DNA of 64,000 nucleotides from Rhizobiales bacterium 64-17 (GTDB lineage: Bacteria; Pseudomonadota; Alphaproteobacteria; Rhizobiales; Xanthobacteraceae), in assembly GCA_001899285.1 (NCBI GenBank), contig MKWA01000015.1, positions 609,205-673,204 on the forward strand. Reading direction: 5' to 3'. The notes beneath the pieces were generated by a model that saw only the letters and a list, made by a program, of their open reading frames with translations, did no database searches and was not told where the DNA came from. Below, piece after piece: positions 9,143 to 17,636 of the stretch (position 1 is the stretch's first letter; each line of letters starts with the position of its first letter). Made by a program: the position numbers and the translations under genes.

Positions 9143-9562
9143 TCAAGCTGGCATTCGCAGCGCATTCAGCATCGCGTCGCAGGCTTCGATGCAGGCGTTG
9201 CAGGCGTCCATGCACACCTTGCAATGTTTGTGCATCGCGGCATGGTTGGAACATTCGCGCGCGCAAGCCCTGCAGAAGGCGATGCAGGTGGTGAGCTGCG
9301 CTTCGAGCGGCTGTCGGTTCCCGGCCTTGTTGGCGCGAGTGACGATGCTGCCGGTAGCGGCGCAAGCCGCGGCGCAGTCCAGGTCGAGCCGGATGCAGGT
9401 CACGAGGGGGACGAGGTTCCGTTCCGACAGGCAGGCGTCGGCACAAGCCGAGCAGGCTTGAACGCAGGTGAAGCAGGCATCGATACAGCGACTGATGGCG
9501 TCGGTATGGGGCGGGTGGTCCGGATGTGTGCGGTACATCGTCCGAACAGCGGCAGCCGTCAT
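9143..9562 (-). CDS. Four-helix-bundle copper-binding protein (Csp-like, DUF326)
   Basis: This 139-residue protein is packed with Cys on helical repeats, for example CIDACFTCVQACSACADAC near residue 30 and CKVCMDACNACIEACDAM near the C-terminus, plus CIRLDLDCAAACAATG in the middle. This pattern is that of the four-helix-bundle copper-storage proteins (Csp), which line the bundle core with Cys to hold Cu(I). No signal peptide is evident, so the protein should be cytosolic like Csp3. The start at 9562 is set by GGGAGG 5-10 bases upstream. A GGAAC-N16-TGTT stress-sigma-type promoter lies just upstream. It sits oppositely oriented inside the aromatic catabolic cluster. Confidence 0.88.
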   Translation of the reverse strand: MTAAAVRTMYRTHPDHPPHTDAISRCIDACFTCVQACSACADACLSERNLVPLVTCIRLDLDCAAACAATGSIVTRANKAGNRQPLEAQLTTCIAFCRACARECSNHAAMHKHCKVCMDACNACIEACDAMLNALRMPA

Positions 9563-9602
9563 CAAAGCCTCCCGATGAAAAAGAGATTTGGTTTCCGGTG
9601 CC

Positions 9603-9627
9603 AACACACGACGTTCTCAAACGTTCC
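9603..9627 (-). promoter_or_regulatory. EcfG-type promoter candidate for the Csp-like gene
   Basis: On the minus strand GGAAC (9627-9623) is followed after 16 bases by TGTT (9606-9603). The spacing and core agree with the alphaproteobacterial EcfG consensus GGAAC-N16/17-CGTT with one change at the first -10 base, the same variant seen before nepR. The predicted leader is about 35 bases. Confidence 0.5.
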
Positions 9628-9713
9628 CGCGACGGTATGAAGGACTGCAATGATTGACGCGGTTCCATTTCCGGAAGTGCGGTGTACATTCCCGGTCGGG
9701 TTCCCAGGAAGGA

Positions 9714-9929
9714 ATGACGAAGATGGCGCGGCTGCTGACCGAGTCACGGTTTGCCAATCCCGATGCGGCTTATCTGGCGCTGGTCGAGGCGCGACGAGGG
9801 CTGTCGCAGGAGCAGGCCGCGGCGCTGGACACCCGGTTGGTCATGATCCTCGCCAACCACATCGGGGATGTGGATGTGCTGCGGGACGCCCTCGCGCTGG
9901 CGAAGCAGGCGTTGCCGCCGTCCGGCTAA
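9714..9929 (+). CDS. DUF2783 domain small protein
   Basis: This is a cytosolic helical protein of 71 residues containing SRFANPDAAYLALVEARRGLS and a DTRLVMILANHIGDVDVLRDAL helix, which I recognise as DUF2783. Members are commonly encoded next to FAD-dependent aromatic monooxygenases, and one lies 596 bases upstream here, so it may assist or stabilise that enzyme, as an inference. The start at 9714 was chosen over an upstream in-frame ATG because AGGAAGGA lies immediately before it. The function of the family is unknown. Confidence 0.75.
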   Translation: MTKMARLLTESRFANPDAAYLALVEARRGLSQEQAAALDTRLVMILANHIGDVDVLRDALALAKQALPPSG

Positions 9930-9936
9930 CCGGTCC

Positions 9937-12162
9937 TCAGGCTTCGAATATCTGCCGCAGCTTGCGCTCCAGCGCGTCCGGCGTGAACGGTTTCACCAGC
10001 AGGTTCACGTCCGCATCGAGCCGGCCGTGATGGATGATCGCGTTTCGCGTATAACCGGTCGCGAACAGCACCCGCAGGTGAGGGCGAAGTTCCCTGGCAC
10101 GTTCGGCGAGTTGCCGTCCGTTCATGCCGCCGGGCAGGACTACATCGGTGAACAGCAGGTCGAACGGCGTATCGGTTTCAAGCAGGGTCAGCGCGGTCGA
10201 TGCCTGCGGCGCGGTTTCGACACGATAGCCGAGATCGCGCAGCGCTTCGGCCACATAGCGGCGGACGTCCTCGTCGTCCTCGACCAGCAGGATCCGTTCG
10301 CGCTGGCTGGCGGCCTGCGCCGGCGTGACCAGGGAATCCGTTGGTGCCTCCCACGCGGGAACCGTCGTGTCGTCGGGAAGTCGCGGGAAATACAGCTTGA
10401 ACGACGTGCCTTCCCCCGGTTCGGTGTAAACCTGAACGTGGCCGCCCGACTGCTTGACGAAGCCGTAGACCATCGACAGGCCGAGACCGGAGCCGGCGCC
10501 AACCGCCTTGGTGGTGAAGAACGGCTCGAAGATCTTGTCGCGCACCTCCGGCGTGATGCCGGTCCCGGTGTCGCTCACCGCAACCATGATAAACTGGCCG
10601 GGCTTGAAATCACCGCCGGTGCGCACTGCATAGGCGTCGTCAAGAAACGCATTCGCGGTTTCGATGGTCAGCCGACCGCCATTGGGCATGGCGTCGCGCG
10701 CGTTGACCGCGAGATTGATAATGGCGTTCTCGAGCTGGTTTGGGTCGATGGCGCATTTCCACAAACCGCTGCCAAGCACCGTCTCGATGGTCACGCCCTC
10801 GCTGAGTGTCCGGTGCAATAGTTCGGACATGCCTTGCACCAGCCGGTTGATGTCGACGGCGCGCACCTCCTGGGGATGCTGACGTGAAAACGCCAGCAGA
10901 CGCTGCACCAACGTTGCGGCCCGCTGCGAGGCTTGTCGCGCGGCGTTCAGCGTGCGGATGATGCGTTCGTCTGGAGGATTAAGCCGGCGGGCCGCAAGAT
11001 CGATGTTGCCGCCGATTGCGGTCAGCAGATTGTTGAAGTCATGGGCGATGCCGCCGGTAAGTCGGCCGACCGCTTCCATCTTCTGTGCCTGTTGCAGCGC
11101 CTGTTCAGTGATCTGACGCCGCGCCGTTTCGGCGCGCAACTGCGCGTGGGCACTGGCTTCCCGCTGTGAGCGGCGCAGCGCGATCATGCCGAGTGCGAAC
11201 ATGGCAATGGTCGCGGGAATTCCGAAGAGAAGATGCGCCGATATCGACCGCATCCAGTCGGCGCGAATTTGCGACTGCTCGATGCCGGTGATGACCATCA
11301 CGTCCATATTCGGAAGCTTCTTGAAGGCAAAGACCCGCTGGGCTTTGTCGAACGACGAGAGGCCCTCGACGACGCCTTCGGTCGCGCCGGCTCGCAGGGC
11401 CTGAAGAACCGGCGAATTCGGCGACAAACGCTCGACGCTTTTGCTGATATCCGGGTAGCGCGCCAGAATTGTCCCGTCGCCGCGCACGAGGGCCGCCACG
11501 CTGCTCTGGGCGCGCGGCAGGCGCGAATAAAAATCGACGAAGTAGTCGGGTGATATCGAAACAAGATAGACGCCATTGAAGCGCCCGTCCTCCGTGAGAC
11601 GCTTGCGCGTCACCGCGAAGAAGCTGAATTGCGCAAGACGTGCGACGACAGGCTCGCTGACGTAGTTTTCCACCTCGTTTCCGCCGAGATGGGCCTTGAA
11701 GTAGTCGCGGTCAGCTAGCTCCAGCTTGCGTGGCATCGGATAGATCGTTCCGGAAACGAGGGGATGGCCATGGGCGTCGATCACCCAAAGATCGCGAATT
11801 TGGGGGATGCCCTGCAGCATGCTGCGGATGCGTGCGCTGAAAGCCGCTTCGTTCGCCTGAATGTCGTCATCGCTGACGTGACGGAACGCTTCCTCCAGAT
11901 AGCGCTCGCTGATGGCGAAGGTCTCGAACACCTTGACGGCATGTTCCTGTATCATGCCGAGCGTGCGCTCGAGGCGGTCGCGGGCATCGACCTGCTGCTG
12001 TTGGTAGAATTGCCAGGCGATGAAAGCGAACAGGGCCGCGGGGAGTATGGCCGATCCGATCAGGAGCAGCCGCAGCGGGCGTTGCGGGTCGTTGGGAGCG
12101 AGACCGAGCCAGGTACGGATCCGGTCGAGGAGGCGCGGCATTGGCATGTCGGCGGGCGGCAT
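9937..12162 (-). CDS. Hybrid sensor histidine kinase with PDC sensor and receiver domain
   Basis: This is a 741-residue membrane kinase. Two transmembrane helices (about residues 30-50 and 310-330) flank a periplasmic PDC/dCache-type sensor. The phosphoacceptor His374 lies in [14 protein letters not shown], which belongs to the HisKA class that often pairs with hybrid kinases. The ATP-binding domain shows [16 protein letters not shown] (N box) and DTGTGI (G1 box), with a [20 protein letters not shown] segment. A C-terminal receiver domain has [13 protein letters not shown], the acceptor Asp673 in [14 protein letters not shown], and Lys in LLVKPF. No partner regulator is adjacent. The signal is unknown, and PDC domains often sense small organic acids. 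AGGAAA lies 8 bases before the ATG. Confidence 0.92.
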   Translation of the reverse strand: MPPADMPMPRLLDRIRTWLGLAPNDPQRPLRLLLIGSAILPAALFAFIAWQFYQQQQVDARDRLERTLGMIQEHAVKVFETFAISERYLEEAFRHVSDDDIQANEAAFSARIRSMLQGIPQIRDLWVIDAHGHPLVSGTIYPMPRKLELADRDYFKAHLGGNEVENYVSEPVVARLAQFSFFAVTRKRLTEDGRFNGVYLVSISPDYFVDFYSRLPRAQSSVAALVRGDGTILARYPDISKSVERLSPNSPVLQALRAGATEGVVEGLSSFDKAQRVFAFKKLPNMDVMVITGIEQSQIRADWMRSISAHLLFGIPATIAMFALGMIALRRSQREASAHAQLRAETARRQITEQALQQAQKMEAVGRLTGGIAHDFNNLLTAIGGNIDLAARRLNPPDERIIRTLNAARQASQRAATLVQRLLAFSRQHPQEVRAVDINRLVQGMSELLHRTLSEGVTIETVLGSGLWKCAIDPNQLENAIINLAVNARDAMPNGGRLTIETANAFLDDAYAVRTGGDFKPGQFIMVAVSDTGTGITPEVRDKIFEPFFTTKAVGAGSGLGLSMVYGFVKQSGGHVQVYTEPGEGTSFKLYFPRLPDDTTVPAWEAPTDSLVTPAQAASQRERILLVEDDEDVRRYVAEALRDLGYRVETAPQASTALTLLETDTPFDLLFTDVVLPGGMNGRQLAERARELRPHLRVLFATGYTRNAIIHHGRLDADVNLLVKPFTPDALERKLRQIFEA

Positions 12163-12275
12163 GTCAGTGATTTCCTGGCGAAACGTCGAGCGGCCAGGCG
12201 CCGCCTTCTGCAGGCCACGCTTATTGGTACCGGTAAGCGGTGCTCAACTCAACCAAGACGAGCGGCGGGAGAGCC

Positions 12276-12590
12276 TTAGCGGGTGCACTCGATGGCGACG
12301 AAATTGGCGCAAAGGCCTGCTCTGCAGGTTCCGGTGGTGCCTTCCGTGGGGATCGCGCCGGTGATGTCGTCGCGATCGACTTTCCGGAACGACTGGGCGG
12401 TCTTGTAATCGCGTGCGCGACAGAACGAGGTCGCAACGGCGGTGCCGCATGATTCGCCGCTGGCGAGGCACCGGTCGACGCCGTAGCCATCCGCATTGTT
12501 GGCGACGATGAACAGGCGACGGTCAGCCTCGGCTGGGAATGCGAACACCAACACCATCAACGCCGACGCGACTGCAAACACACCGCGCAT
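12276..12590 (-). CDS. Small secreted Cys-containing hypothetical protein
   Basis: This 104-residue protein has an N-terminal signal peptide (MRGVFAVASALMVLVFAFPAEA) and a mature domain of about 80 residues with six Cys: VDRCLASGESCGTAVATSFC and a C-terminal CRAGLCANFVAIEC. The even number and even spacing suggest disulfide bonds in the periplasm. I do not recognise a named family with confidence. Similar short proteins are common in Bradyrhizobium-type genomes. It lies downstream of, and divergent from, the cysS region and upstream of the hybrid kinase gene on the same strand, but a gap of 113 bases makes cotranscription uncertain. Confidence 0.7.
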   Translation of the reverse strand: MRGVFAVASALMVLVFAFPAEADRRLFIVANNADGYGVDRCLASGESCGTAVATSFCRARDYKTAQSFRKVDRDDITGAIPTEGTTGTCRAGLCANFVAIECTR

Positions 12591-12897
12591 GGAGCACCCA
12601 CTGGCTGAACGGAAAGGCCGACCGGGGGCGGATCATGCGGGACAAAGGCTAAGGTCGCGTTAACCCCTTTTCCGCGGTGGTTTGGGCGACCGGCAACCGG
12701 GTGGCCAGGACCGGCCGTGCCGAGCCATATCCCTTGACGTCGTGCGCCGGCTTGCCCATTCTCCCGCCCGTGAACGGCCCCGACCTCATTTGCGGCATTT
12801 GCCCGCTGATTATCAGCTAGCGCCATCGCTGGCTGCGGCCGTCTTTTCTCGAATCGAGTTAAAACGGACGCCGGGCCGGCAGGGCTCAGGTTATCCG
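12591..12897. other. 307-base intergenic region upstream of cysS
   Basis: The region separates two divergent genes, the secreted protein at 12590 and cysS at 12898. Apart from a weak promoter-like pair I see no hairpin-based riboswitch, no T-box and no credible small gene. A frame open through most of this stretch on the plus strand is an upstream extension of cysS with no family sequence in it. Confidence 0.5.
12734..12762 (+). promoter_or_regulatory. Possible sigma-70 promoter of the cysS operon
   Basis: TTGACG at 12734 is followed after 17 bases by CATTCT at 12757. The -35 is good, the spacing is ideal and the -10 is poor. It would give a leader of about 130 bases before cysS. Support is only by consensus. 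Confidence 0.35.
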
Positions 12898-14217
12898 ATG
12901 GATTTGAAGCTCTACGATACGCTGTCGCGCGAAAAGCGGGTGTTCCAGCCGATCGATCCGGCACGCGTGCGGATGTATGTCTGCGGCCCGACGGTCTATG
13001 ACTATGCTCATATCGGCAACGCAAGGCCGGTCATCGTCTTCGACGTGCTCTACCGGATGCTGCGGCAGATCTATGGTGCCGACCACGTCATCTATGTCCG
13101 CAACATCACCGACGTGGACGACAAGATCAACGCGCGCGCTGCCGAGCGCGGCATTTCCATCGGCGAGCTGACGCGTACGACTTACGAGAATTTCAAGAAT
13201 GACGTGAAGGCGCTCGGCTGTTTGCCGCCGACCGTGGAGCCGCGTGCGACCGAGCACATCACGGAGATGAAGACGCTGATCGAGCGCCTGGTCGCGTCGG
13301 GCCATGCTTATGTGGCCGACGGACATGTGCTGTTCGATGTGCCGTCGATGCCGGACTATGGCCGTCTGTCGAACCGCTCGCTCGACGAGATGATCGCCGG
13401 CGCGCGGGTCGAGGTCGCACCCTACAAGCGCGATCCGCAGGACTTCGTGCTGTGGAAGCCGTCGAAACCAGGCGAGCCGTCCTGGCCGTCGCCATCGGGT
13501 ATCGCCGAGCAGGGGCGCCCCGGCTGGCACATCGAATGCTCTGCCATGTCGTGGAAGCATCTCGGCGAGACCTTCGATATTCATGGCGGCGGCATCGACC
13601 TCGTGTTCCCACACCACGAGAACGAGATCGCGCAGTCGCGCTGCTCGTTCCACACGCCGTTCATGGCGCACACCTGGATGCACAACGGCTTCCTGCAGGT
13701 CGAGGGCGAGAAGATGTCGAAGAGCCTCGGCAACTTCTTCACCATCCATGACCTGCTGCAGGACTGGCCCGGCGAGGTGCTGCGCTTCAACATGCTGCGC
13801 ACGCATTATCGCCAGCCGATCGACTGGACGTTGAAGGGCCTTGAGGAAAGCTACGCCACGCTGCGCCATCTCATGGGCGAGGGCACGAGTGCCGCGCCGC
13901 AATTCGCACCCGGTGTGATCGAAGCGTTAAGTGACGATCTCAACACGCCGAAAGCGATTGCTGAATTGCACGCGCTGCATGCGCGCGGCGAGAGCGAGGC
14001 GCTGGCGGGCTCGCTCGCGGCGCTCGGTTTCACGCAGCGGCCGCGCAGTCGCCGTGAAGTCGACAAAACGCAGGTGGAGGCGCTGGTGGCGCAGCGGCTT
14101 GCCGCGCGCAAGGTGAAGGACTTTGCCGAGTCCGACCGTATCCGCGACGCACTGACGGCGATGGGCGTGATCCTCAAGGATTCCAAGGACGGCACGACCT
14201 GGGAGGTCGCCCCATGA
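12898..14217 (+). CDS. cysS: Cysteinyl-tRNA synthetase
   Basis: This class I aminoacyl-tRNA synthetase charges tRNA-Cys. The 439-residue product contains the [17 protein letters not shown] block near residue 25 (zinc-binding Cys and the HIGH-type motif), [18 protein letters not shown] and the KMSKS loop ([11 protein letters not shown]). The length fits the family. The start was set at the ATG 12898, where the [16 protein letters not shown] sequence matches other cysS proteins, rather than at an earlier in-frame ATG that adds 72 unconserved residues. Its stop codon overlaps the start of the next gene by four bases, the first link of a five-gene chain. Confidence 0.97.
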   Translation: MDLKLYDTLSREKRVFQPIDPARVRMYVCGPTVYDYAHIGNARPVIVFDVLYRMLRQIYGADHVIYVRNITDVDDKINARAAERGISIGELTRTTYENFKNDVKALGCLPPTVEPRATEHITEMKTLIERLVASGHAYVADGHVLFDVPSMPDYGRLSNRSLDEMIAGARVEVAPYKRDPQDFVLWKPSKPGEPSWPSPSGIAEQGRPGWHIECSAMSWKHLGETFDIHGGGIDLVFPHHENEIAQSRCSFHTPFMAHTWMHNGFLQVEGEKMSKSLGNFFTIHDLLQDWPGEVLRFNMLRTHYRQPIDWTLKGLEESYATLRHLMGEGTSAAPQFAPGVIEALSDDLNTPKAIAELHALHARGESEALAGSLAALGFTQRPRSRREVDKTQVEALVAQRLAARKVKDFAESDRIRDALTAMGVILKDSKDGTTWEVAP

Positions 14218-14720
14218 GCGCGAGTGCGCATCCGAAGCTGGCGTTGCGGCCATTTCTGCCACAGGACGCGCCGTTTCTGGCCGACATCTTTCGCGCCAGC
14301 ATCGAGGAACTGACCGGCGACGACTACAGCGGCGCGCAGCAGGATGCGTGGATTTCTTCGGCCGACGACATGGAGGGCTTTGCCGGTCGACTCGGCAAGC
14401 AGCTCACGCTGATCGGCACGTTGAACGGTTCGCCGGTCGGCTTCATTTCCCTCGCCGGGACGGAGCAGGTCGACATGTTGTTCGTCCATCCGGCCGTGGC
14501 CGGCTCCGGTGTCGCGAAGATGCTGCTCGAGGCCATCGAGAAGCTGGCGAAGGCGCGTGGTGCCACCAGACTAACCACCGATGCGTCGGATACCGCGCTC
14601 GGCTTCTTCACCAGGCAGGGTTTCGTGCCGCAACAGCGCAACACCATCGCGCTGGCGGGCGAATGGCTGGCCAATACGACGATGCACAAATCGCTGATGC
14701 CGCCGGGAGAGCGTTCATGA
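14214..14720 (+). CDS. GNAT family N-acetyltransferase
   Basis: This 168-residue protein has the GNAT fold. The core is the [20 protein letters not shown] segment (residues ~84-104) that includes the acetyl-CoA pyrophosphate-binding Q/RxxGxG/A-type loop, here VAGSGVAK, followed by the conserved [16 protein letters not shown] motif. Such enzymes transfer an acetyl group to an amine, and the substrate is unknown. The start overlaps the cysS stop by four bases (ATGA), implying translational coupling, and its own stop overlaps the next start in the same way. Confidence 0.88.
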   Translation: MSASAHPKLALRPFLPQDAPFLADIFRASIEELTGDDYSGAQQDAWISSADDMEGFAGRLGKQLTLIGTLNGSPVGFISLAGTEQVDMLFVHPAVAGSGVAKMLLEAIEKLAKARGATRLTTDASDTALGFFTRQGFVPQQRNTIALAGEWLANTTMHKSLMPPGERS

Positions 14721-14830
14721 AGCGACCCGACACGCCGTTTCCGCGCCACTGGGCCTACTACATCGCCTTGAAATTCGTCGTGCTGGCCGCCGCCGTCGGC
14801 CTCGCGCTGTATGTGTTCGGCATCCTATGA
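14717..14830 (+). CDS. 37-residue single-helix membrane peptide in the cysS-cimA chain
   Basis: A 37-residue frame lies exactly between the GNAT gene and cimA, overlapping both by four bases (ATGA at each end). After a basic, aromatic N-terminus ([19 protein letters not shown]) it forms one hydrophobic helix, so it is probably a single-pass inner-membrane peptide with its N-terminus in the cytosol. The coupling to both neighbours makes it very likely to be translated. No family is recognised and its function is unknown. It may be missed by gene callers because of its length. Confidence 0.72.
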   Translation: MKRPDTPFPRHWAYYIALKFVVLAAAVGLALYVFGIL

Positions 14831-16464
14831 CGGCCATGGCGACAGTTTCGTCCGCAACAGCGAAAGAGCGTTTGTATCTGTTCGATACGACGCTGCGCGA
14901 CGGCGCGCAGACCAACGGCGTCGATTTCACGTTGCATGACAAGCTTGCCATCGCGGCGATGCTCGACGAACTCGGCGTCGATTACATCGAGGGCGGCTAC
15001 CCCGGCGCCAATCCAACCGATACGCAGTTCTTTGCCGATCCGCGGCCGATGCGCGCGACCTTTACCGCGTTCGGCATGACGCGGCGGCCCGGCCGCTCGG
15101 CGTCGAACGATCCCGGTCTCGCCATGTTGCTCGATGCGCGCGCCGATGCGATCTGCTTTGTCGCCAAGTCGTGGGATTATCATGTGCGCGTCGCGCTCGA
15201 GACCACCAACGAGGAAAACCTCGCCTCGATCCGCGACAGCGTCAGCGCCGCCAAGGCGAAGGGACGGGAGGTGATGCTCGACTGCGAGCATTTCTTCGAC
15301 GGCTACAAGGCCAATCCGGATTACGCGCTCGCCTGCGCCAGGACGGCCTATGAGGCCGGCGCGCGCTGGGTGGTGTTGTGCGACACCAATGGCGGTACTC
15401 TGCCGCACGAGGTCGAGCGCATCGTCGGCGAGATCGTCAAGCATGTGCCGGGCGACCATCTCGGCATCCATGCCCATAACGACACCGAGCAGGCGGTCGC
15501 CAATTCGCTCGCGGCCGTGCGCGCCGGTGTGCGTCAAATTCAGGGGACGCTCAACGGGCTCGGCGAGCGGTGCGGCAACGCCAATCTCACTTCGCTGATT
15601 CCAACGCTGAAGCTCAAGGGCGACTATGCGGCCCGCTTCGAGATCGGCGTCTCCGACGCGCAACTGAAGCAACTGCCCGCCGTGTCGCGCAAACTCGACG
15701 ACATGCTCAATCGTGCACCGAACCGGCATGCGCCCTATGTCGGCGACAGCGCCTTCGCCACCAAGGCAGGTATTCACGCCTCGGCGATCCTCAAGGATCC
15801 AACGACTTACGAGCATGTGTCGCCGGACGCTATTGGTAATGCGCGCAAAGTGCTGGTGTCGGAGCAGGCGGGAAAATCGAACGTCCTCGCGGAGCTGGAA
15901 AAGATCGGCATCGCGCTCGACAAGGACGATCCGCGTGTGGGTCGTTTGCTCGATATGGTGAAGGAGCGCGAGGCCGCGGGCTATTCCTACGAAGCCGCCG
16001 ACGCCTCGTTCGCGCTCCTGGCGCATCGCGCTCTCGGCGCAGTCCCGGATTATTTCGACGTGGTGCAGTTCGACGTCAATGTCGAGCAACGTGACAACGC
16101 GGCGGGTGAACGGGTGATCGTCAGCCTCGCGGTGGTCAAGGTGATGATCGACGGTGAGACGCTGATATCGGCGGCGGAGGGCAACGGTCCGGTGAATGCG
16201 CTCGATCAGGCGCTGCGCAAGGATCTCGGCCGCTACCAGACCTTTATCAAGGGACTGGAGCTGACCGATTACCGCGTGCGCATCCTCAACGGCGGCACCG
16301 AGGCCGTGACGCGCGTCACCATTGAAAGCCGCGACGAGACCGGTGCGCGCTGGAGCACGGTCGGCGTTTCGGCCAATGTGATCGGCGCGTCGTTCCAGGC
16401 GTTGATGGATTCGATCGTCTACAAGCTCTATCGCTCCGGCGCATCGGCCGAGCCGAAACGATGA
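14827..16464 (+). CDS. cimA: (R)-citramalate synthase
   Basis: This enzyme condenses acetyl-CoA with pyruvate to give citramalate, an entry to isoleucine that avoids threonine deaminase. The 545-residue protein belongs to the isopropylmalate synthase family, with the signature LYLFDTTLRDGAQTNGVDF at residue ~16 and the metal-binding GIHAHNDTEQAVANSLAAV motif. A C-terminal LeuA-type regulatory domain (residues ~400-545) ends in RWSTVGVSANVIGASFQALM. The GVDYIEGGYPGANPTD segment distinguishes the TIGR00977 citramalate synthase group from LeuA. The start overlaps the stop of the 37-residue gene by four bases. A homocitrate or isopropylmalate synthase role is less likely. Confidence 0.92.
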   Translation: MTAMATVSSATAKERLYLFDTTLRDGAQTNGVDFTLHDKLAIAAMLDELGVDYIEGGYPGANPTDTQFFADPRPMRATFTAFGMTRRPGRSASNDPGLAMLLDARADAICFVAKSWDYHVRVALETTNEENLASIRDSVSAAKAKGREVMLDCEHFFDGYKANPDYALACARTAYEAGARWVVLCDTNGGTLPHEVERIVGEIVKHVPGDHLGIHAHNDTEQAVANSLAAVRAGVRQIQGTLNGLGERCGNANLTSLIPTLKLKGDYAARFEIGVSDAQLKQLPAVSRKLDDMLNRAPNRHAPYVGDSAFATKAGIHASAILKDPTTYEHVSPDAIGNARKVLVSEQAGKSNVLAELEKIGIALDKDDPRVGRLLDMVKEREAAGYSYEAADASFALLAHRALGAVPDYFDVVQFDVNVEQRDNAAGERVIVSLAVVKVMIDGETLISAAEGNGPVNALDQALRKDLGRYQTFIKGLELTDYRVRILNGGTEAVTRVTIESRDETGARWSTVGVSANVIGASFQALMDSIVYKLYRSGASAEPKR

Positions 16465-16841
16465 TCGACCACGTCTCCGTCGGCGTTCGTGATCTCGCCG
16501 CGGCGACGCGCTTCTACGACGCCGTGTTGGCGACGCTCGGCTTCCGCAAGCTCGAGGAGCGTCCGGCGACGGTGGCCTTCGGTAAGGCGTATTCCGAATT
16601 CTGGATCAATCACCGGCCCGACATGGCACCGCTGCCGGCCGGCCAGGGGACGCATATCGCCCTGCGCGCGCGCGACCGGTCTCTTGTCGACGCATTTCAT
16701 GCGGCTGCGCTCGCCCATGGCGGCGCCAGCGATGGCGCGCCGGGCCTGCGCCCGCAACACGGCGATGGCTACTACGCGGCGTTTGTCCGTGATCCCGATG
16801 GCAACCGGATCGAAGCCGTCACCTTCGAGAAAAACGACTAG
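16461..16841 (+). CDS. VOC (glyoxalase-like) family protein
   Basis: This small protein of 126 residues has the vicinal-oxygen-chelate fold. It begins MIDHVSVGVRDLAAATRFYD, has GTHIALRARDR in the middle and ends with YYAAFVRDPDGNRIEAVTFE, the typical metal-ligand Glu strand. His4 and the Glu in the last strand are the likely metal ligands. The family includes glyoxalase, dioxygenase and resistance proteins, so the reaction is unknown. It overlaps the cimA stop by four bases and closes the five-gene cysS-cimA chain. Confidence 0.85.
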   Translation: MIDHVSVGVRDLAAATRFYDAVLATLGFRKLEERPATVAFGKAYSEFWINHRPDMAPLPAGQGTHIALRARDRSLVDAFHAAALAHGGASDGAPGLRPQHGDGYYAAFVRDPDGNRIEAVTFEKND

Positions 16842-16844
16842 GCG

Positions 16845-17450
16845 TCACATCTTGTCGGCGGGCGTCACATCCATCTGCTTGTCCCGCTCGCTCACCATGG
16901 CGACGGCGGTTTTCAGCTTCGGAATGATGTCTTCCACGCGCTCGGCCTTGAGGATTTCAACGTCCAGCCCGTAGCGGATGAATTCCGTGCGGCGCATATG
17001 CAGCAGCAGGCTCGCGAGCGGATCCCAGAAGCCATTGATATTGGCGAGCAGGATCGGCTTGCGATGCTGGCCGAGCTGCGCCCAGGTCATCTGCTCGACG
17101 ACTTCTTCGAGCGTGCCGATGCCGCCGGGCAGCGCGACGAACGCGTCCGCGGCCTCGAACATCTTCTGCTTGCGCTCGTGCATGTTCTCGGTGACGACGA
17201 GCTCATGGGTGCCGCGTAGCGCGCGCTCCCGCGACATCAGGAATTTCGGGATGATGCCGTGCACCTTGCCGCCGTGGTCGAGGACCGCATAGGCGACCGC
17301 GCCCATCAGGCCGATGGCGCCCCCGCCATAGACGAGGGTGATGCCCTGTTCGGCCATGGCCTTGCCCAACGCCTTGGCCGCGTCCACATAAGCGGGGTCG
17401 TTTCCGGTTCCCGAACCGCAATAGACGCAAATCGACTTGATCTTGCTCAT
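16845..17450 (-). CDS. LOG family protein (cytokinin riboside 5'-monophosphate phosphoribohydrolase type)
   Basis: This cytosolic protein of 201 residues has the Rossmann-like LOG fold. The fingerprint PGGIGTLEEVVEQMTWAQLG is present near residue 105, along with SICVYCGSG at the N-terminus and LVYGGGAIGLMGAVA. LOG proteins cleave the ribose-phosphate from AMP-like nucleotides, and in some organisms make free cytokinin. The start at 17450 places MSKIKSICVYCGS first. An in-frame ATG 16 codons upstream precedes only Pro-rich residues. It is convergent with the VOC gene, separated by three bases. Confidence 0.9.
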   Translation of the reverse strand: MSKIKSICVYCGSGTGNDPAYVDAAKALGKAMAEQGITLVYGGGAIGLMGAVAYAVLDHGGKVHGIIPKFLMSRERALRGTHELVVTENMHERKQKMFEAADAFVALPGGIGTLEEVVEQMTWAQLGQHRKPILLANINGFWDPLASLLLHMRRTEFIRYGLDVEILKAERVEDIIPKLKTAVAMVSERDKQMDVTPADKM

Positions 17451-17636
17451 GTCATAAGGCTCCGGCGGGGGTGTGCCTGTCGCCGGTTGCGGCGTCAAGG
17501 CGGGGTCGGAGAGACGTGCTTACGGCCGAGAATCCGCCTATAGGAGGCGCGATGGCCGTTCCATCACCGCTCCGGGCCGGCGCCGGGGCGTCTGTTTTCC
17601 CCGTGCCGCCATCACGCAGACCCTATTGTTCCCCTC

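Noticed and set aside
12682..12897. 72-codon upstream extension of cysS
   Set aside because: The sequence is unlike any CysS N-terminus. The ATG at 12898 matches the family, and the extension crosses the probable promoter.
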